64,000 nucleotides of DNA from Kryptolebias marmoratus (taxonomy: Eukaryota > Chordata > Actinopteri > Cyprinodontiformes > Rivulidae): assembly GCF_001649575.2 (NCBI RefSeq), contig NC_051433.1, forward strand, positions 7,866,402 through 7,930,401, given 5' to 3'. The notes beneath the pieces were generated by a model that was given only the letters and a program-made list of their open reading frames with translations, searched no databases and was not told the DNA's origin. Position numbers and translations under genes: made by a program. Shown here piece after piece: positions 38,301 through 53,205 of this stretch. Position 1 is the stretch's first letter; every line of letters begins with the position of its first letter.

Positions 38301-38947
38301 TTTACTTGAACCCAACCCAGACATCATGTAAAGAAACATTGTCACTCTCCACATTTTTTGTCACCACTCCATTCTGTTTGGTCACAGAAAGAGAACAACA
38401 TACTGTCAAAGGACCCCAGTTGCTGGCACTGTGAAATAGTTGCACATTCAGCAACAACACACAGCCATGCACCGATAATTCATAACACACACAGACATGC
38501 ACACACACCCACACACAAATGCATCAGAATGTCAACTGAGACCCACTCCCAATGAAAGATACACCACTGGAGGTGCAGAGCCATTAAATATACTGCACTG
38601 CATGTGCATACATGCATACCATTAACATCTGCCAGCCTGCCACCCTCAAAACCCAAACAACCTGCAAAGGAGCAAACAGATTTCCGTACATCTGCACGCA
38701 TCGTTGTAATGCCACGCGATGTCGGGCAGCCAGATGGCAGAGAGCTGCAGCTGAACAGCAAAGATCAGGTTCTGAACCAGAGTTCTTTCCTGTCTAACTA
38801 AGATTGGTAACACAAAGGCTCATGGGAAATCTCAGAAGCAATAGGGCCAGGCATGCTTCTCATGAGGTTGGGAGCAGACCACCTGTGCCTGTGGGGTGAA
38901 CGAATGGAGGCAGCAGAGTGTGTGGAGGTGTGCGTGTGGGCAGCTGC

Positions 38948-38948
<1 letters not shown>
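35357..38948. other. Non-coding; short TA runs and a CA-rich patch
   Basis: Short TA runs lie at 36951-36964 and 37354-37364 and a CA-rich stretch at about 38487-38518. Overlapping short frames at 38246-38801 are by-products of the CA-rich and stop-poor sequence. No gene recognised. Confidence 0.45.

Positions 38949-38981
<33 letters not shown>
38949..38981. repeat. (TG)n microsatellite
   Basis: Pure TG run of about 16 units. Confidence 0.97.
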
Positions 38982-38982
<1 letters not shown>

Positions 38983-40159
38983 CGTTATGTAAGAGAGAGA
39001 ATGAGGTGATGAATGAGAAGCTCCTACAGGATGTCGGACTACAGCCAACAAAACAGGAAGTTATTTATTTTCTTTTATAAATGCAAAGGACAGCAAATAA
39101 AATACAAGAAAATTAAGATAAATGTTTACACCTTAGATGTGCAGCATGTTTTTTTTCTTTGTTTTTTTTTTGGTTGTTGTTATTTTGTTTTTTACTTTTT
39201 GGTTTTTTTGAGTGCATTTCATTTTCCATGAATAAAACACAATAGATATCTATAACATTAAGAAGTACTGAATAAATTCCTTGAACAGGAAACTATTTGA
39301 TGTTAGGTCCAAAAGGGGTCTTGTGGTCCAGGGACCATGGAGATTTTTGATCTTATCAAGTGTGCAGAGATGTGTCTTCTTTAATGTGTGTGTATGTGTG
39401 GGTTGGTGTGTGCATATGTGTGTTTGTGCATTGAAGGAAACAAAACATAATTTGGCACCACACACACACAGACAAACTCAAATACATGAAGTAAATGCTT
39501 CATTAAACCACATCTATCATCCCAAAAGACCCCTGTATTTCTGTGGAAGCTTATCTCTGAGCTGAGATGGAGACCCTTCAGGGAGATGAGGGAAAAAGGA
39601 AAGAGCTGGATGGTAAAGTCAGTTCAACAGAAAGTGGTGGGGCATGTGTTGAAAGAGAAAGGAAGAGAGGGAAAGAGAGGGAGGATGAGGAACGCAGCTG
39701 ACTTCATGTCAGTCCTTCTGTCTCTCTGTTCTTTTATTTGGTGGTTTTAAATAGGAAGATTAGGACTGTGGACCACAAATGCAAATCAGCTGGCGAGAAG
39801 ATCAAACACTTTTGGGTGATTTTGCCCTTCGGTCCTTGCTCTTGCCACTTATCAGAATAGAAACTGTTACAGTTCTCCTTCAGTAAAGCCTAAAGGAATA
39901 GGAAGTAGAGCTCTTCAGAATGCAGGAGACTCAGCTGAAGTTTCTCTTTCTCCTCCACAACTAAACTTTGACCTCAGATTTAGAGAATGATATGAGAATC
40001 TACAGAATATTTTTTTTGTACTTGTCTACACTGAATATCCAATTTTACTAAAATACTTTTTTCAATCCAGTGTATAAACTGATCTGCAGAAATTATAGTC
40101 TAACAAGAAAAGGTCATTGTATAACCTTTTTTTTATTTAAAGGCAGTCCAAGGGGAGCT
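38982..40159. other. Non-coding; TG-rich and purine-rich patches
   Basis: TG-rich at 39384-39425, with a CA patch at 39459-39470 and a purine-rich stretch at about 39583-39690. T-rich at 39149-39210. No gene recognised. Confidence 0.45.
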
Positions 40160-40349
40160 TTATGTGACTTGCTGTTTTACAGTCTTCTTTTTTCAGCTGC
40201 TCTCTTTAGGGGTCGCTACAGTGAATCATCTGCCTCCATCTCACACTAACCCTAGCATCCTCCTTTGTCACATCAACCCTCTGCACTACAGCACATCCAT
40301 AAGCCTTCGCTGTGGTCTTTGTCTTTCCCTCCACCTAGATGTGGATATT
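40160..40349 (+). mobile_element. Fish dispersed repeat (CAGCTGCTCCCTTTAGGGGTCGC type)
   Basis: The segment carries TTCAGCTGCTCTCTTTAGGG, GTCGCTACAGTGAATCATCT, GCCTCCATCTCACACTAACC and CATCCTCCTTTGTCACATCA in the order of a repeat I know from many fish genomes, probably the untranslated part of a LINE. It ends in the GAAA microsatellite that follows. Confidence 0.7.
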
Positions 40350-40350
40350 A

Positions 40351-40414
<64 letters not shown>

Positions 40415-40417
40415 AAA
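40350..40417. repeat. (GAAA)n microsatellite
   Basis: About 17 GAAA units, directly downstream of the dispersed repeat. The (KERK)n and (LSFF)n frames through it are artefacts. Confidence 0.97.
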
Positions 40418-42186
<1,769 letters not shown>

Positions 42187-43189
42187 TCTGTACTGTTATC
42201 AGACAACTGTTGGCACAATTTTGTCTGCAACCAAATACTATTTCGAAAAGCATGCAGTTCATCTGCTTTCCATTTTCTCACACCAAGTTCATTTGCTTTC
42301 TATTTCCTGTTTGAATAGGTGTTTTCTATCATATGTTATGTATTCTTTCTTTTTTTGTTTTTGTTAACTATTGAGAAAGAATGGGAAACATCAAACTTTA
42401 ATCTTTCAAGTTCAGCCAAAACATTACATTTGAATAATTTCTTTTAAAGTGAAATTAATGTTCATTTATTGTAAATTTTACAGGGATCTTTCGCATTCAG
42501 GTATTGCAAGCAGTGGAATTTGGGTTGGATAATTTTTCTACATTTAAACAGAATATTTGGTTTACATATTCTTATTAAAAGACATGCTCATCCTTCTTTA
42601 CTGGTTTATCTTCTGCACATTGTTAATTAACACATGGCCTGAGCAAAAAATGTTCATTCACGTTTGCATTTTTGATGAACAACAATTCTTTTGGCTTGTC
42701 TGGTGGGTCTTTTATACATCGACATAAATTTCTTACTCAAGTCAGGAAAAAAAAGCTTTATGAGAATTCCTTCTTCGCTCACCTCTTTAAAATTTAAATA
42801 ATAAATGATTCCCCCTTCCTGAACCTCTTTCATGGGTCAAAGCCTGATCTATGGGAGCCCAGAGGGGACATATGAAAATATTAGCTCAGCCCAAGCCTGC
42901 ACAAATAGAAAGTGAGTGATGGTACAGAATGTTAACATTTTTTGACATATCCGAGAGAGAAAAAGAAAAAAAAAAGGCCATTGACATTTAAGCCATTGTA
43001 AACTGCAGACAGAGTCTATTCATGCTGAAACAAAAGACAGAATATGGAATGAGAACACAGGCTGGAATACTTGCCATGAGATAATTTCTTGCTAAACTTT
43101 GGGCAAGCAGTAAAATGTTTTTCCAACTACTAATCACTCCTCCTTGGTATTGAATTCTTGTTAAATTGTGCCTTCTCTGCATTGTGTAG
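42187..43189. other. Non-coding, no feature seen
   Basis: AT-rich DNA, slightly more balanced after 42830. No gene recognised. Confidence 0.45.
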
Positions 43190-44100
43190 GCCAATTAATC
43201 CAACTTGGCTGTTCCCCCTTGGAGTGCTAATTCGAGTAATGGGATTGTGACCAAAGTTAACTAAATGTGGGTACTAAACTCTTGCTTGGCCATTAAAGCA
43301 GTGACAGAAAGACTCACTTACACTTCAGAAGTCAAAGAACTAAATACACATTAAAACTGCTTAGAAAATTATCTTAAATATAGATATACATGCTACAGTC
43401 ATTTTACATTTATTTTGTATCAAAATCATCTTTCTGATTTGGATAGAAAGTATAAATATGCATGCAACCTGTGCCTATTGTACTGTGCAGAGGCTTCTTT
43501 TTAAATATGTCTTCCTAGAAAATAAATTATTTGATCTTTGCAGTGAATGGGTAAACTTGGACTCTAGCATGCCCTGATTCTGTGTGGTCAGTTCAGCAGC
43601 AAAAGTCATTCTTCACTCAGTAAACTCCAACTTACAGAGGGTACTGCTGTCAGAACCGCAAAGCGGCTCAAAGTGTTTCACAAATCCAGAGACAAAAGGC
43701 AAGCAAGAGTGAGCAATTTAGTGCTAGCTGCTTTGTAAAGGACCTCACAGCCCACACAGCAATATTCAGGGGGCTAAAACACAAGCCAGGATTACGCTTA
43801 TCAAGCATCAAATGTTTGGTCACACAGACAAAGGCTTATTGCTGTGGGACAACTTAATGGCCTGTGGCTGAGTGCAAAGAGTGCCTCTTATAACAGAGAA
43901 AGAGGAGTTAAGGGTGAAAAAGGGAGGGGTGGGCAAGCAGCACAATCACTACTTTCGATAATGATGAGAGCAAATGAAGGGATGAGCAGTTAGGGTTTGT
44001 TGAGTGGTATTATCTCTTTGGACCATAATGAAAAGGAAGCAGCACATGAACCATAGAGTGAGAAACAGAACAATGGAAATCCCTCGTCATCCAGAGGTCC
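43190..44100. promoter_or_regulatory. Candidate conserved non-coding cluster
   Basis: Two balanced patches (about 43190-43320 and 43550-44060) with AATTAATCCAACTTGGCTGT, TGGGATTGTGACCAAAGTTA, TCAAAGTGTTTCACAAATCC and ATTACGCTTATCAAGCATCA. There are no simple repeats or meaningful frames. The texture suggests constraint at the DNA level. Inference only. Confidence 0.3.
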
Positions 44101-44347
44101 ATGTGAGTTTTCAAGGCTAATAATAGCTGGGTGGATGAAAAGTCTGCTGGAAGCTTGGTATGAAGTACTGAGATATTGTTGGTTGTAATTCCAGTCTGTC
44201 AGTAATGCATTTCATTGCAACACAAGAAGTAGTCTCAGCATAGAGCTGTTAAAAATAAAAGTAAAAGCCTTGAAAGACAGGTGTTTTTGTGATGACTTGA
44301 TTTCACCTGAATGGGCGTAATGCCTATAGTGGCCATCAAAACACAAC

Positions 44348-44350
<3 letters not shown>

Positions 44351-44383
<33 letters not shown>

Positions 44384-44402
44384 TAGAGAGAGAGAGAGAG
44401 AG
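44351..44402. repeat. (AT)15 followed by (GA)n
   Basis: A pure AT run (44351-44380), AGGTA, then about nine GA units. Confidence 0.95.
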
Positions 44403-46259
44403 ATGCACATACACAGTCAAAACACAATGGAAATCCCATTTTCTTCTAGGTTTGTTGATTTTTTACCCTCTTCTCTGGCATCCTATTTTTTAAGGAATCT
44501 GTCCTACAGTTCTATTTAGGCTTGGTTGTCTATACCATCTGCAGCTACTACTTATTATGCTTCTACCAGTCATGGAATAAGGGAAAGTTGATGGAGTTAG
44601 CTATAGTTCACAAAACTGCTCAATTTAGCTCATTTTAGGGAGTTCTTACCTTTAAAAAAAGTGTAGTGTATTGGATTTAATTGTTTTAAGTGGCCAAGTT
44701 GTGAACTGCAATACTCCTTACTACTGTAGAAACTTTTTAATGCATGATGGGGGACTTCACAGATAACTGGCATCATCTGTCAATATAAATAGACAATTCT
44801 TTTTTTATGGTGTGAATAAAGCAGTAATGGATGTAATGTGGCATTTTTGCAATCAAATCTCCTTAAATCACCTGTAATACATGTTTTATGACATGCACAG
44901 CCAGTTTAGTTGTTCCAGTAATAATTAGATTTCTATTTCCCCTTTTTTGTAACATTAAAAAACTTGCTTTAAACTCACTTTACACTTGGATTGAAACATG
45001 GCAAATGTAATCACCATAGCCATTTAAGAATTTAACAACAATTGAAATAATTTTACAAATAAGTAAAAATGATCATATATCTAAATTTAGATTACCAATA
45101 CCAAGCTTATGAGTCATGTGTTCATGCTTGGAATTTTGATCTTTAATTATGTTTAAACAATGTATGACCTCTAGTGGTAAAGAGAGTAACAATATATAAA
45201 GATATTCATTAAAGTGACTGAGTCGACATGGAAAGAAAGTAAAGTGTTTTAGCTCTTTCATTTGTATTCTTTAAACGTTTTGTGTGGACACTTTTGTTTA
45301 CTGGTGGTTTCTTCGTACATTGGAAGATCAGTCTATGTTTAAGGATCTCCAAAAAATATTTGGCAGCCAACTTAAATTATTATTTTTTTACTTGTACGAC
45401 GTAAAAGGAGGGATTGCCTTTTATACAGTTTGAAATCAGACTGATTTTTGCTATCTGCAGTACTTTAACCCAATTCATGTAATACATTTATCCTGGCATC
45501 AACATTACATAGAGTTCACCCACGTATCCCCTTAACCACCAATACTCTTTTCCAAATCCATCAGATATCATCTTTTCTCCTGCAAATCCATTCAGAAACT
45601 ATATTTCATGCAAATCCCGTTCTTTCGTTTTTCTTTTCAGTTAGCCTTATTTCTATAATCCTCAGCTCTATCCCTGCTCTCTCTGACTCTGCACACTCCA
45701 CTTACTTTCTCTCTTCTTTATGTGCTCTCCTTCACTTCTTCACCATGTCACACTCATCCTACAGTGGCTGCAATCAGGCCCACAAAAAGCAAACTCAAGT
45801 AAATAAGAATATGCGATTTGGGTTTTTCCTCTCTTTCACTTTTGGGTCACTAATGCTGTTTCTTTGAAGGCAAGACCACCATGTTCCTAAAAACAGAGGA
45901 ACATTTTTTATTCTTTATACAGAAAAGTAAGAACTGTATATTTGGATAGATTCTACTTATTGTGGTCACGATAACAACTCCACTTAAAATATGACATTAG
46001 TGTTAATGAGACAATGACAAAGTACTAAGATGTGAATTAGCCTTGAAAGATTTAAATGTGACGTGTAATCAAATAGTGTGATTTCAAACTCTAAACTAGT
46101 AGGTTCATTGCTTAAAAACAGGAAGCAACAACATAATGTTGTTCCAATAGTTTTTATGTATTTATTTTTACTTTTTGTTGGTTGCCACAGCAACCAACAG
46201 AATTGCTTGAGCTGTGGAACTTTTTTAACCTCACTGAGGTTCTACAGAACTTTGCAGTA
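44403..46259. other. Non-coding; pyrimidine-rich patch
   Basis: AT-rich DNA with a pyrimidine-rich stretch at about 45600-45745. No gene recognised. Confidence 0.45.
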
Positions 46260-46400
46260 CGTTTCCCATTCACCCATACAGCACATTGTATTTTATGCCC
46301 CTTATACAGCCAGTGCTTTTCATTTTAACTCATACATGGATAAGCATGGGGGGGGGGGTCTTGCTTGGGGACACTTGGGTACACTGCAAATCTCACACTC
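46260..46400 (+). mobile_element. Degenerate fish repeat around CATTCACCCAT / CTTGCTTGGGGACACTT
   Basis: CCCATTCACCCATACAGCAC, CTTATACAGCCAGTGCTTTT and GTCTTGCTTGGGGACACTTG occur in the order of a familiar fish repeat (CATTCACCCATTCAC, then GTCTTGCTCAAGGACACTT). A run of 11 G bases sits inside it at 46349-46359. The copy is diverged. Confidence 0.45.
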
Positions 46401-47339
46401 TTACAACTGGAAGATGAAGGAAATGTGGCCTAGAAGTAAGAAAACAGTTGACTTTACAACTCGCAGCTGAAAATAAGACTTGTGATGCCATTCACTCATT
46501 TTTTAATGAATTTGTAAGATGAGCAAGATGCCTGCTTCTTTGTGTAAATACTCTTATGACTAATGTTTGACAAAATAACAAATGTCATTTTGCTGGTTTC
46601 TGCAGTATCTTGTGGTGTTTATGGCTGTGGAAGCTTGTAGGATACCACTGGAGTATAGTCCATATTTAAGGGTATGAACTAATGACATAAAAGATTGTAT
46701 GGATTGAACTTGATGTAAGAAAAGCAAACAAAGATGTTGTATTTTAACATTGGTTTCTCAATCTTATCTCCCTACAGAACATTGCAGAGGTCAATTATTG
46801 ATCCAAAGTGCATGTTATAAAAAATGCATGTTAAGAAAAACTTCTGCATTTTCTTTAAAGATACAAAGGCATAAAAAATGTCAAGGACTTGAATTAATCT
46901 GATTCACAGATGAAAATCTAAGAAACACTGGTTATCACAAAACTGCCATTTGGTCAAAAGATATGTTTGGTGTTTTTGTTCATTAGGTGCAGCTTTTAAA
47001 ATGACACGCAATGGACCAAAACCTTCAGAGAAAACAAACCATTACTCTTTTTATTGATATTCCATAAGAGTTTACTTTCTAAGGCTTCTTCTGTTTTGCA
47101 ACTTGGCTCCTTGGAAATAATCTCTCCTTGCACAACAACAATAAAAAATAAAAATAAAAAAAAATACCAACACAACATAGCAAAACACATAGTAGTCCCA
47201 CATTGATGCACTTTAAGGGATGCAGGTTGATCAGCCATTCTCCATTTGTGTTTGTTCCCAGCGTGACAGACTTTCCTGTGGAGTCTGTGGCAGCTGAATA
47301 CAAAAGAGGAAGCAAGGCTGTGATCTGGAGAAGGCACAC
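46401..47339. other. Non-coding, no feature seen
   Basis: AT-rich DNA. Overlapping short minus-strand frames at 46996-47339 show hydrophobic runs from an A-rich tract on the plus strand and are not convincing. Confidence 0.45.
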
Positions 47340-47660
47340 GGGTCTAAGTCACCTCCCCTGAGACACCAGGTGCCTCAGTGAACAAGGCAAGAAACGGAGA
47401 CTTAGACATTATTCATTGATACCGCCCACTGAGCTAAAGAGTTTCAAATGGGTGGAATTACAGGATCAATAGTGTGATTAGCAGAGGCCTTGTAGCTATG
47501 GTGTGTTGTTGGCAATCCATTGCATCATGCTAAACCCAGGGGACAGGAAGGCTGCTGCTCTTTTCAAGTATCGAAGCCTAAGGAGGAGGAGAGATAGGTG
47601 AGAAAGAGACTGAAACAAGTCAAGCCAGGGCCAACTGTGCCAAGCATTTCAAATAGATAA
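47340..47660. promoter_or_regulatory. Candidate conserved non-coding block
   Basis: Balanced, repeat-free sequence with GACATTATTCATTGATACCG, GTGTGATTAGCAGAGGCCTT and CAATCCATTGCATCATGCTA. Pattern-based only. Confidence 0.28.
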
Positions 47661-49679
47661 CAGAAAGATCTGTCTGTGACAGATATTTTTGATGTGGTGT
47701 TCATTTCATTTAATGATGCTATTTGAAAACCATCCACAGTTTAGCACTAAAAATGGATTATATACATTATATTAATATTAGTAAATGGCAGTGATCACGC
47801 CTGTAATGTGCAATGTTGCCAAATGTTGGTCAGATAGTTGCAGAAATAGGACCAAAAGAAGCTGTTTGTCCTTCTCATAGGTAAGTAAAAACAAACAATC
47901 TGTTGGCATATTTTTTTTTAAAGAAAAAGTATTTTTGTTTGTTTTTAGCTATATATGTGTACAGGAATTGGTTGATGTCATTCAGCTACACTTAGGTTTA
48001 AAAAAAAAAACATTTTAAAAAATCCTTTCTTTACAACAAATTGTATTTATTAATGTATAATACTAAAACGAGATATTTCCTTGTAAATAAACTTTCTTTA
48101 GGATTTGTCAGGCTTTCACCTAACAGTGAAACACTTGAAGGGAGCAAGTTCTAAAAAAGCTTTGCCTACATAGCTTTCTGCCTGAAAGGCTTCAGAAAAG
48201 TTTTTACAATGCAACAAAGTCCTTCAGAAGCTAAGTTTATCATGGAGTCAATCAAGGCATGCAACAATTTTCTGCACAGTTGGTTTTAATTTCTTTATGG
48301 CTTTTATTTAACCCTTCAGCCAATGTACCTGTGGTCTCATTTAATTAATATCTGCAAACTCACTTATATTATTAATTTACTGGGTCAATGTTTGAGTAGC
48401 AATAATATTGTTTTGTTTTTGGTTTTTTCAAAATGTAACAGCCAGTTTTGGTTTGAGAAAAACAACAAAACACTAAGATACATCTCAAAGAGGTTGCTTG
48501 TCACCAGTAGTTTCAGTACATTATTGCACGTCATGTTTAAAAGCAATCCACACAAACAGCTAGAGTGAAAACAACATGATTCTAGTTGCAGTTTTACCTT
48601 CATTGCTATTGTTCTCTGTCCACATCCTCGCCTGAGCTATTCTCTGAACTGAGCTGCTGAAAAATGTATCTTGTCATGTTGCACCTGCCCTGGCTGAGAT
48701 TGCGAGAAAAGTCCTTCAAGACACAGTGAGCACAGTCAAAGTAATGAATTTCAATTTACTGTAAAAATTGTCAAACATAGACAGGATATAATATAAACTT
48801 GATGACAAATTTGTTGTAATTAAAGCCTCCCATGGCTGCTTACAACATAAAGCCATACTTTGCTTTATTCTTGGGTAGCAATAATGCATCATCATTTATG
48901 CTGTTTTCTTGCTGAGCATCAGTATGTAAACTGCACTAAGACAGTGTCCTAAAATGGCGCTTTAGGAGCCTCAGTCCAACTAAAATTGCTATTTTTTTCA
49001 GATGTTGACTAGAATCTTTTCTACTAAGTATTATTTATGCTTTCATTTTAAATACAATTACAAGCAAACAAATATGCTACTTCTGTCTTGCAACACCATA
49101 ATTTGTCTTTGTTTAAAATTATTATTTTATTTCATACTCATTCTTACAGATTCATGCTAACTGATGTATAGACACTCAAGTTTTTATGAAAGTTTAGAAA
49201 TTAATAAAAAGTAACTACTTTCTTTTTGAACCACGTACAAATGAATTTGACCTTGCATATTCAGAAAATTGTCCAGCTGCCTTCTTCTTGTTTTTTTTTT
49301 TTATTTTTTATTTTTTTTTTGGCTCCCGAACCGTTTCATTCATCTGCCAAAATGAAATCTGTTACAAACAGCTACAACACAAGTTCATGACATTACATTA
49401 ACTAAAAAGTAAATAAATTATTAAACCACCAATAAGTCAGAACACAGAGTGTTTACACTTCAACAAATTAGTGCTGCCATGGGCAAGTGCAGATTTAAAG
49501 TGCTGAAGTATAGATGCTAACCTCCACTTAAAGCTGTCCACTAACAGGCACCCTGTCCCCTGCACTGTCTGTATCACCAGTGTCCCTCTACTGAGTTCGT
49601 TTTTATGCATTTAGTGCTTCTGTCTCTGTCGAACTGACTGAATTTCATTATAGCTTGCTATTACACAAGCAAGCTGCTG
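47661..49679. other. Non-coding; T-rich tract
   Basis: AT-rich DNA with a long T-rich tract at about 49290-49320. No gene recognised. Confidence 0.5.
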
Positions 49680-49870
49680 GGCTGGCCTCGGGATGAGAGG
49701 GCCAATCAATACAGTCAGTATCTGCCCCCTCTAATCTCTGTCGCCTGTGTCAGGCCCGCTATCTGTAATAGATCTTAAGGATTAAAAGGGCCATTCTTAA
49801 GACACTTCTCTTTGCTGAGAACTGTCCGAGCCGCAGGACCCATAGGGGCTAGACCCAGTCATGCTGATCC
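49680..49870. promoter_or_regulatory. Candidate conserved non-coding element
   Basis: A sharp, balanced block with GGGCCAATCAATACAGTCAG, CTATCTGTAATAGATCTTAA and GGATTAAAAGGGCCATTCTT, including GATA and paired-type homeodomain words. It stands out strongly from the flanks. Inference only. Confidence 0.33.
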
Positions 49871-52149
49871 AGCATGAGCTGCATAAGGAGTGCTAGTAAA
49901 CTGGTGAGAGTGACACACCAACATAAAGAGAGGAGATGGAGAAACAAGTACAAGGGTATGTCGCTGGGGAGGGGAGGTGAAGAGGGCAAAAGAGCAGCAA
50001 CACAAAGCAGTCGATGGAGACGGGAGAAGAGGAGAGAAAAAGACATTGGAGTGGGGGAATATAGTGGATAAACAGAGAGCGAAGCAAAGAGTGACAAATA
50101 AAGACAGAGAAAAAAGGAGGGAGAGAGATGAGCAGAAAAGAGGATAAGCACCAGCCAGGAAACGCAAGAGCCTATGTAATTTCTCTAATCCTCCTGGCAT
50201 TTATACTTTCACCAGACAGATAATAAAAATGAAAAATAAAATGGAAAACTTTCTCCCTCAGACCGGGCACAGGATTTTTTTTAATCTGTTGCACTGCTTA
50301 ACTTTTTCTTTTTTTTTTTTTTTAGTGCTTTAGTGGCTCTGTGCTGACTCAGCAAAACTGCCTTTGTGATGGGACTTCATGTCAAGGCAGATGGCAGAGG
50401 TGACTCACCATGTTCTTGTTTCATCAGTGACATAAGATGTCAGGCAGATGTACAGATGGATGAATGGATGGACGAATTGACTGTTATAAAGCTGAGAAAT
50501 AAAGGTCATGTTCAGTTCTTGTACATAGGATTTGATACACCTGTAAATCAGGACAGACAGAAACCAATCAAGTAGGCACAATAAATGCTTAAATCACTTA
50601 TTCTGTTGAAAATGTTGCATGGCAAACACTTTTAAGTACTGATATTTAAATACTCGTCACAAATGTATTGGCACATTCATGTCCTTAAAAGTGCTGCACA
50701 TAGTTTGTTAAAACAATTCTTCTAAAGAAATGGTGAAGAATTTTATCTTCTTGTGAGAAATTAGATTCAGCTGCACATTTGCTAAAAGATCAAAAGGGCT
50801 TCTCCCACTTGAGGTAAAAATTAAAACGAGAGAAAATTGCAGAACATATTTTTAGGCAGTACACAAACGCACTTCAAGTTCATCCCCAGCTACTTCTGAA
50901 CTCAAACAAAACTCCCCTCCCATCCCACACTATTTCTAAGCACATCACAATTAACCTCAAGTACAAGGAGGTCAGAATGAAGTCATTTCAGTCATTTTCA
51001 ACCGTTTCTCCAACTCTGATGATGCCAGTGCCCCTAAATCTTCCTTGAATACCCTCTGAGTGATTGGTTGAGCAAAGAGCCAAATTAATGTGTGTGTACA
51101 TAGCCGTAGGCGAGCAAATGTAATTGGAAAAAGAAATACGTGTGAAGTAAATGTACTCATCACAAAGTCATTATCAGCAACCCAATGGGAACCTACGCAC
51201 ACATCCCACCACAGCCCAATCTACCACTTAAACCAGAAACCAAAGAACTAAAGAATTGTACAGACATCAATCTGTAAAAGGCCTACTGGATATATATATT
51301 TGTTTGGGGTTTTTTTGTCTTATTTTGTTTTATTTCTTTTTTTTTTTGTGGAATCTTACAGAATGTTTTGATGCCACTTGCAGAAAAGAAGCAGATTTTC
51401 TACGAGGGCAATAAACTAAGTACAATTTTAGGATACACATAGAAGTGCAACATTATTGTGGATGTCTAGAGAACATAGACTCTTGCATTGATGTCAAGTC
51501 CTGAGTTTTGAGACTGTTTCCGTAAAGAATAATTCCTTCTTAATTCAACTACTGCAAGTAGGATTTACCTGAGTTTATGATCAACGTGGTGTCTTCAGCT
51601 GTCCTTGTTTTGCTACTGTCTCAAAAATGCTGGCACAACAAAAACTGTTAGAAATAATATTTTGAGGAAGCTCAGTACTTTAACAGCTTTAACTGTACTT
51701 GGTCATATTTCACCACTGCTGTGTAGATCACAGTCAGCATGTCTTAGACATCCTAAAAGCACTCCAAGCAGTTGTCACAATCATTTTACTACCACTTGGA
51801 TCCTTTAACAGGCAACACTAACCTTCGTGAGTGACTCACATTTACTTCTACTGTGTCAAATCACAGACTAACATGCAATATTTACAAGACTTCACACACC
51901 AATGGATTTTAAAATTGTGTGCAATGTCCTCCTCAGCAGCTGGCTCCATGAGGGAGACGTGTAATGTGAAATGATCAGCAGTGCTGCCGGGTGTTGAAAT
52001 AACATTAACATGAAAATGTCTAATGGGGTTAGGTGTGTGTGTGGTCAAAATTCTATACTTTGAATTCAAAACTTACATCATGAAAAAAATCCCTAAATAG
52101 GTGAGGCATGAGGAAAATTTAAAGCCGGTTGGTTTGATTTACGATTTTT
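49871..52149. other. Non-coding; purine-rich tract
   Basis: Strongly purine-rich at about 49918-50145, which opens long but meaningless frames on both strands. T runs at 50303-50324 and 51340-51347. No gene recognised. Confidence 0.45.
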
Positions 52150-52740
52150 AATGAATGAGCTAAAATGCAGGCATGGAGGAGGCAGTTTCAGGAACAAGAA
52201 AAGATTCTTAACCCTCCTGAAGCCCTCAAGAGAGAGAGAGACAAAGAGAGGTAGGGAAGTCCTTGTAACTTAGGGTCAATTTGACTTAATGGCCAAAGGA
52301 GGGTCAATTAGTGAAACCAGGGCAAACAAGTAAACAAGCAACATAGCGAAGTAAACAATCGATCTGACAATGGACTGAGGAAACCAAGGAGGGTGCTGGG
52401 ATGAGACAACAAATGATCTAATTAAGAATATGAAATGGGTGGCAACTGAGATGCTACAAATAAGGACAAGGACATTAAGAGGTTGTGGCCAGAATCACAA
52501 CACCAGATCATAAACTGATCATAAACACAGAACTGCCTGTGTCACTCCATGAAACAAGAAAAAACAAAGAAAACAGAAAGTGATACAAAACAAAACCAAC
52601 CATGAGGGCAAAGACCCAGTCCATGGCACTCATTGATTCAGACATTTCATTAAGAAGGTGTGTTAGATAGATGGTGTTGGAATAGTGATTGGGTGGGTGC
52701 CAGGTTTCTGTCATCATTGATTAACTCATGTCACTAAAAA
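52150..52740 (+). repeat. Candidate A-rich dispersed repeat
   Basis: Purine-rich sequence with GACAATGGACTGAGGAAACC, TGGGATGAGACAACAAATGA and AAGTGATACAAAACAAAACC, in the style of an A-rich fish repeat also suspected at 13830-14230. A (GA)n patch lies at 52209-52226. Confidence 0.35.
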
Positions 52741-52962
52741 CACTGACAGAACGTTTTAGTCACTGTCTTTGCTTTGACAACTATCCAAGTTTATTCTTTT
52801 TTGCTCATACAGTAGGTTCAGTGTACAAAACCTTTTAAGTGAGTCTATCCAAGGAACAAAACTTTCTGAAACCCTAAACTAAACAATATATATATTTATA
52901 TTAATAATTCTTTTAAATGTTTTAATTTTTCAAATTTTTGCCACACAAATACAATCTCTCCA

Positions 52963-53205
52963 GCAGTCACTGTGTCAGACCCTGGACAAGTCACAAGTCT
53001 GTCACAGAACAAGAACAAGACAAACAAATACTCACACTTTCACCTAGGGACAATTTTAGCGTTATCAATTAATCTAGTGTGCATGTTTTTAGTAGTACCT
53101 GGAGAAAACCCACACATGCATGAGAAAACATGCAAACTCCACACAGAAAGGCTGGGAGGGGAACCTGCAACCTCGATGTGAAGTGACAGAGCTAACCATT
53201 GCTCA
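52963..53205 (-). mobile_element. SINE-like repeat, diverged copy
   Basis: In reverse orientation: CTGGACAAGTCACAAGTCTG, TACCTGGAGAAAACCCACAC, ATGCATGAGAAAACATGCAA, ACTCCACACAGAAAGGCTGG and GCTAACCATTGCTCATCAG, the full order of blocks of the family complete at 22773-23081. The head is at the right end and the GGAT tail is missing. The 69-codon plus frame through it is an artefact. Confidence 0.8.

Noticed and set aside
49849..50200. Overlapping hydrophobic, Leu/Ser-rich minus-strand frames
   Set aside because: They come from a purine-rich tract; the reverse strand of such DNA encodes Leu, Ser, Phe and Pro without stops.
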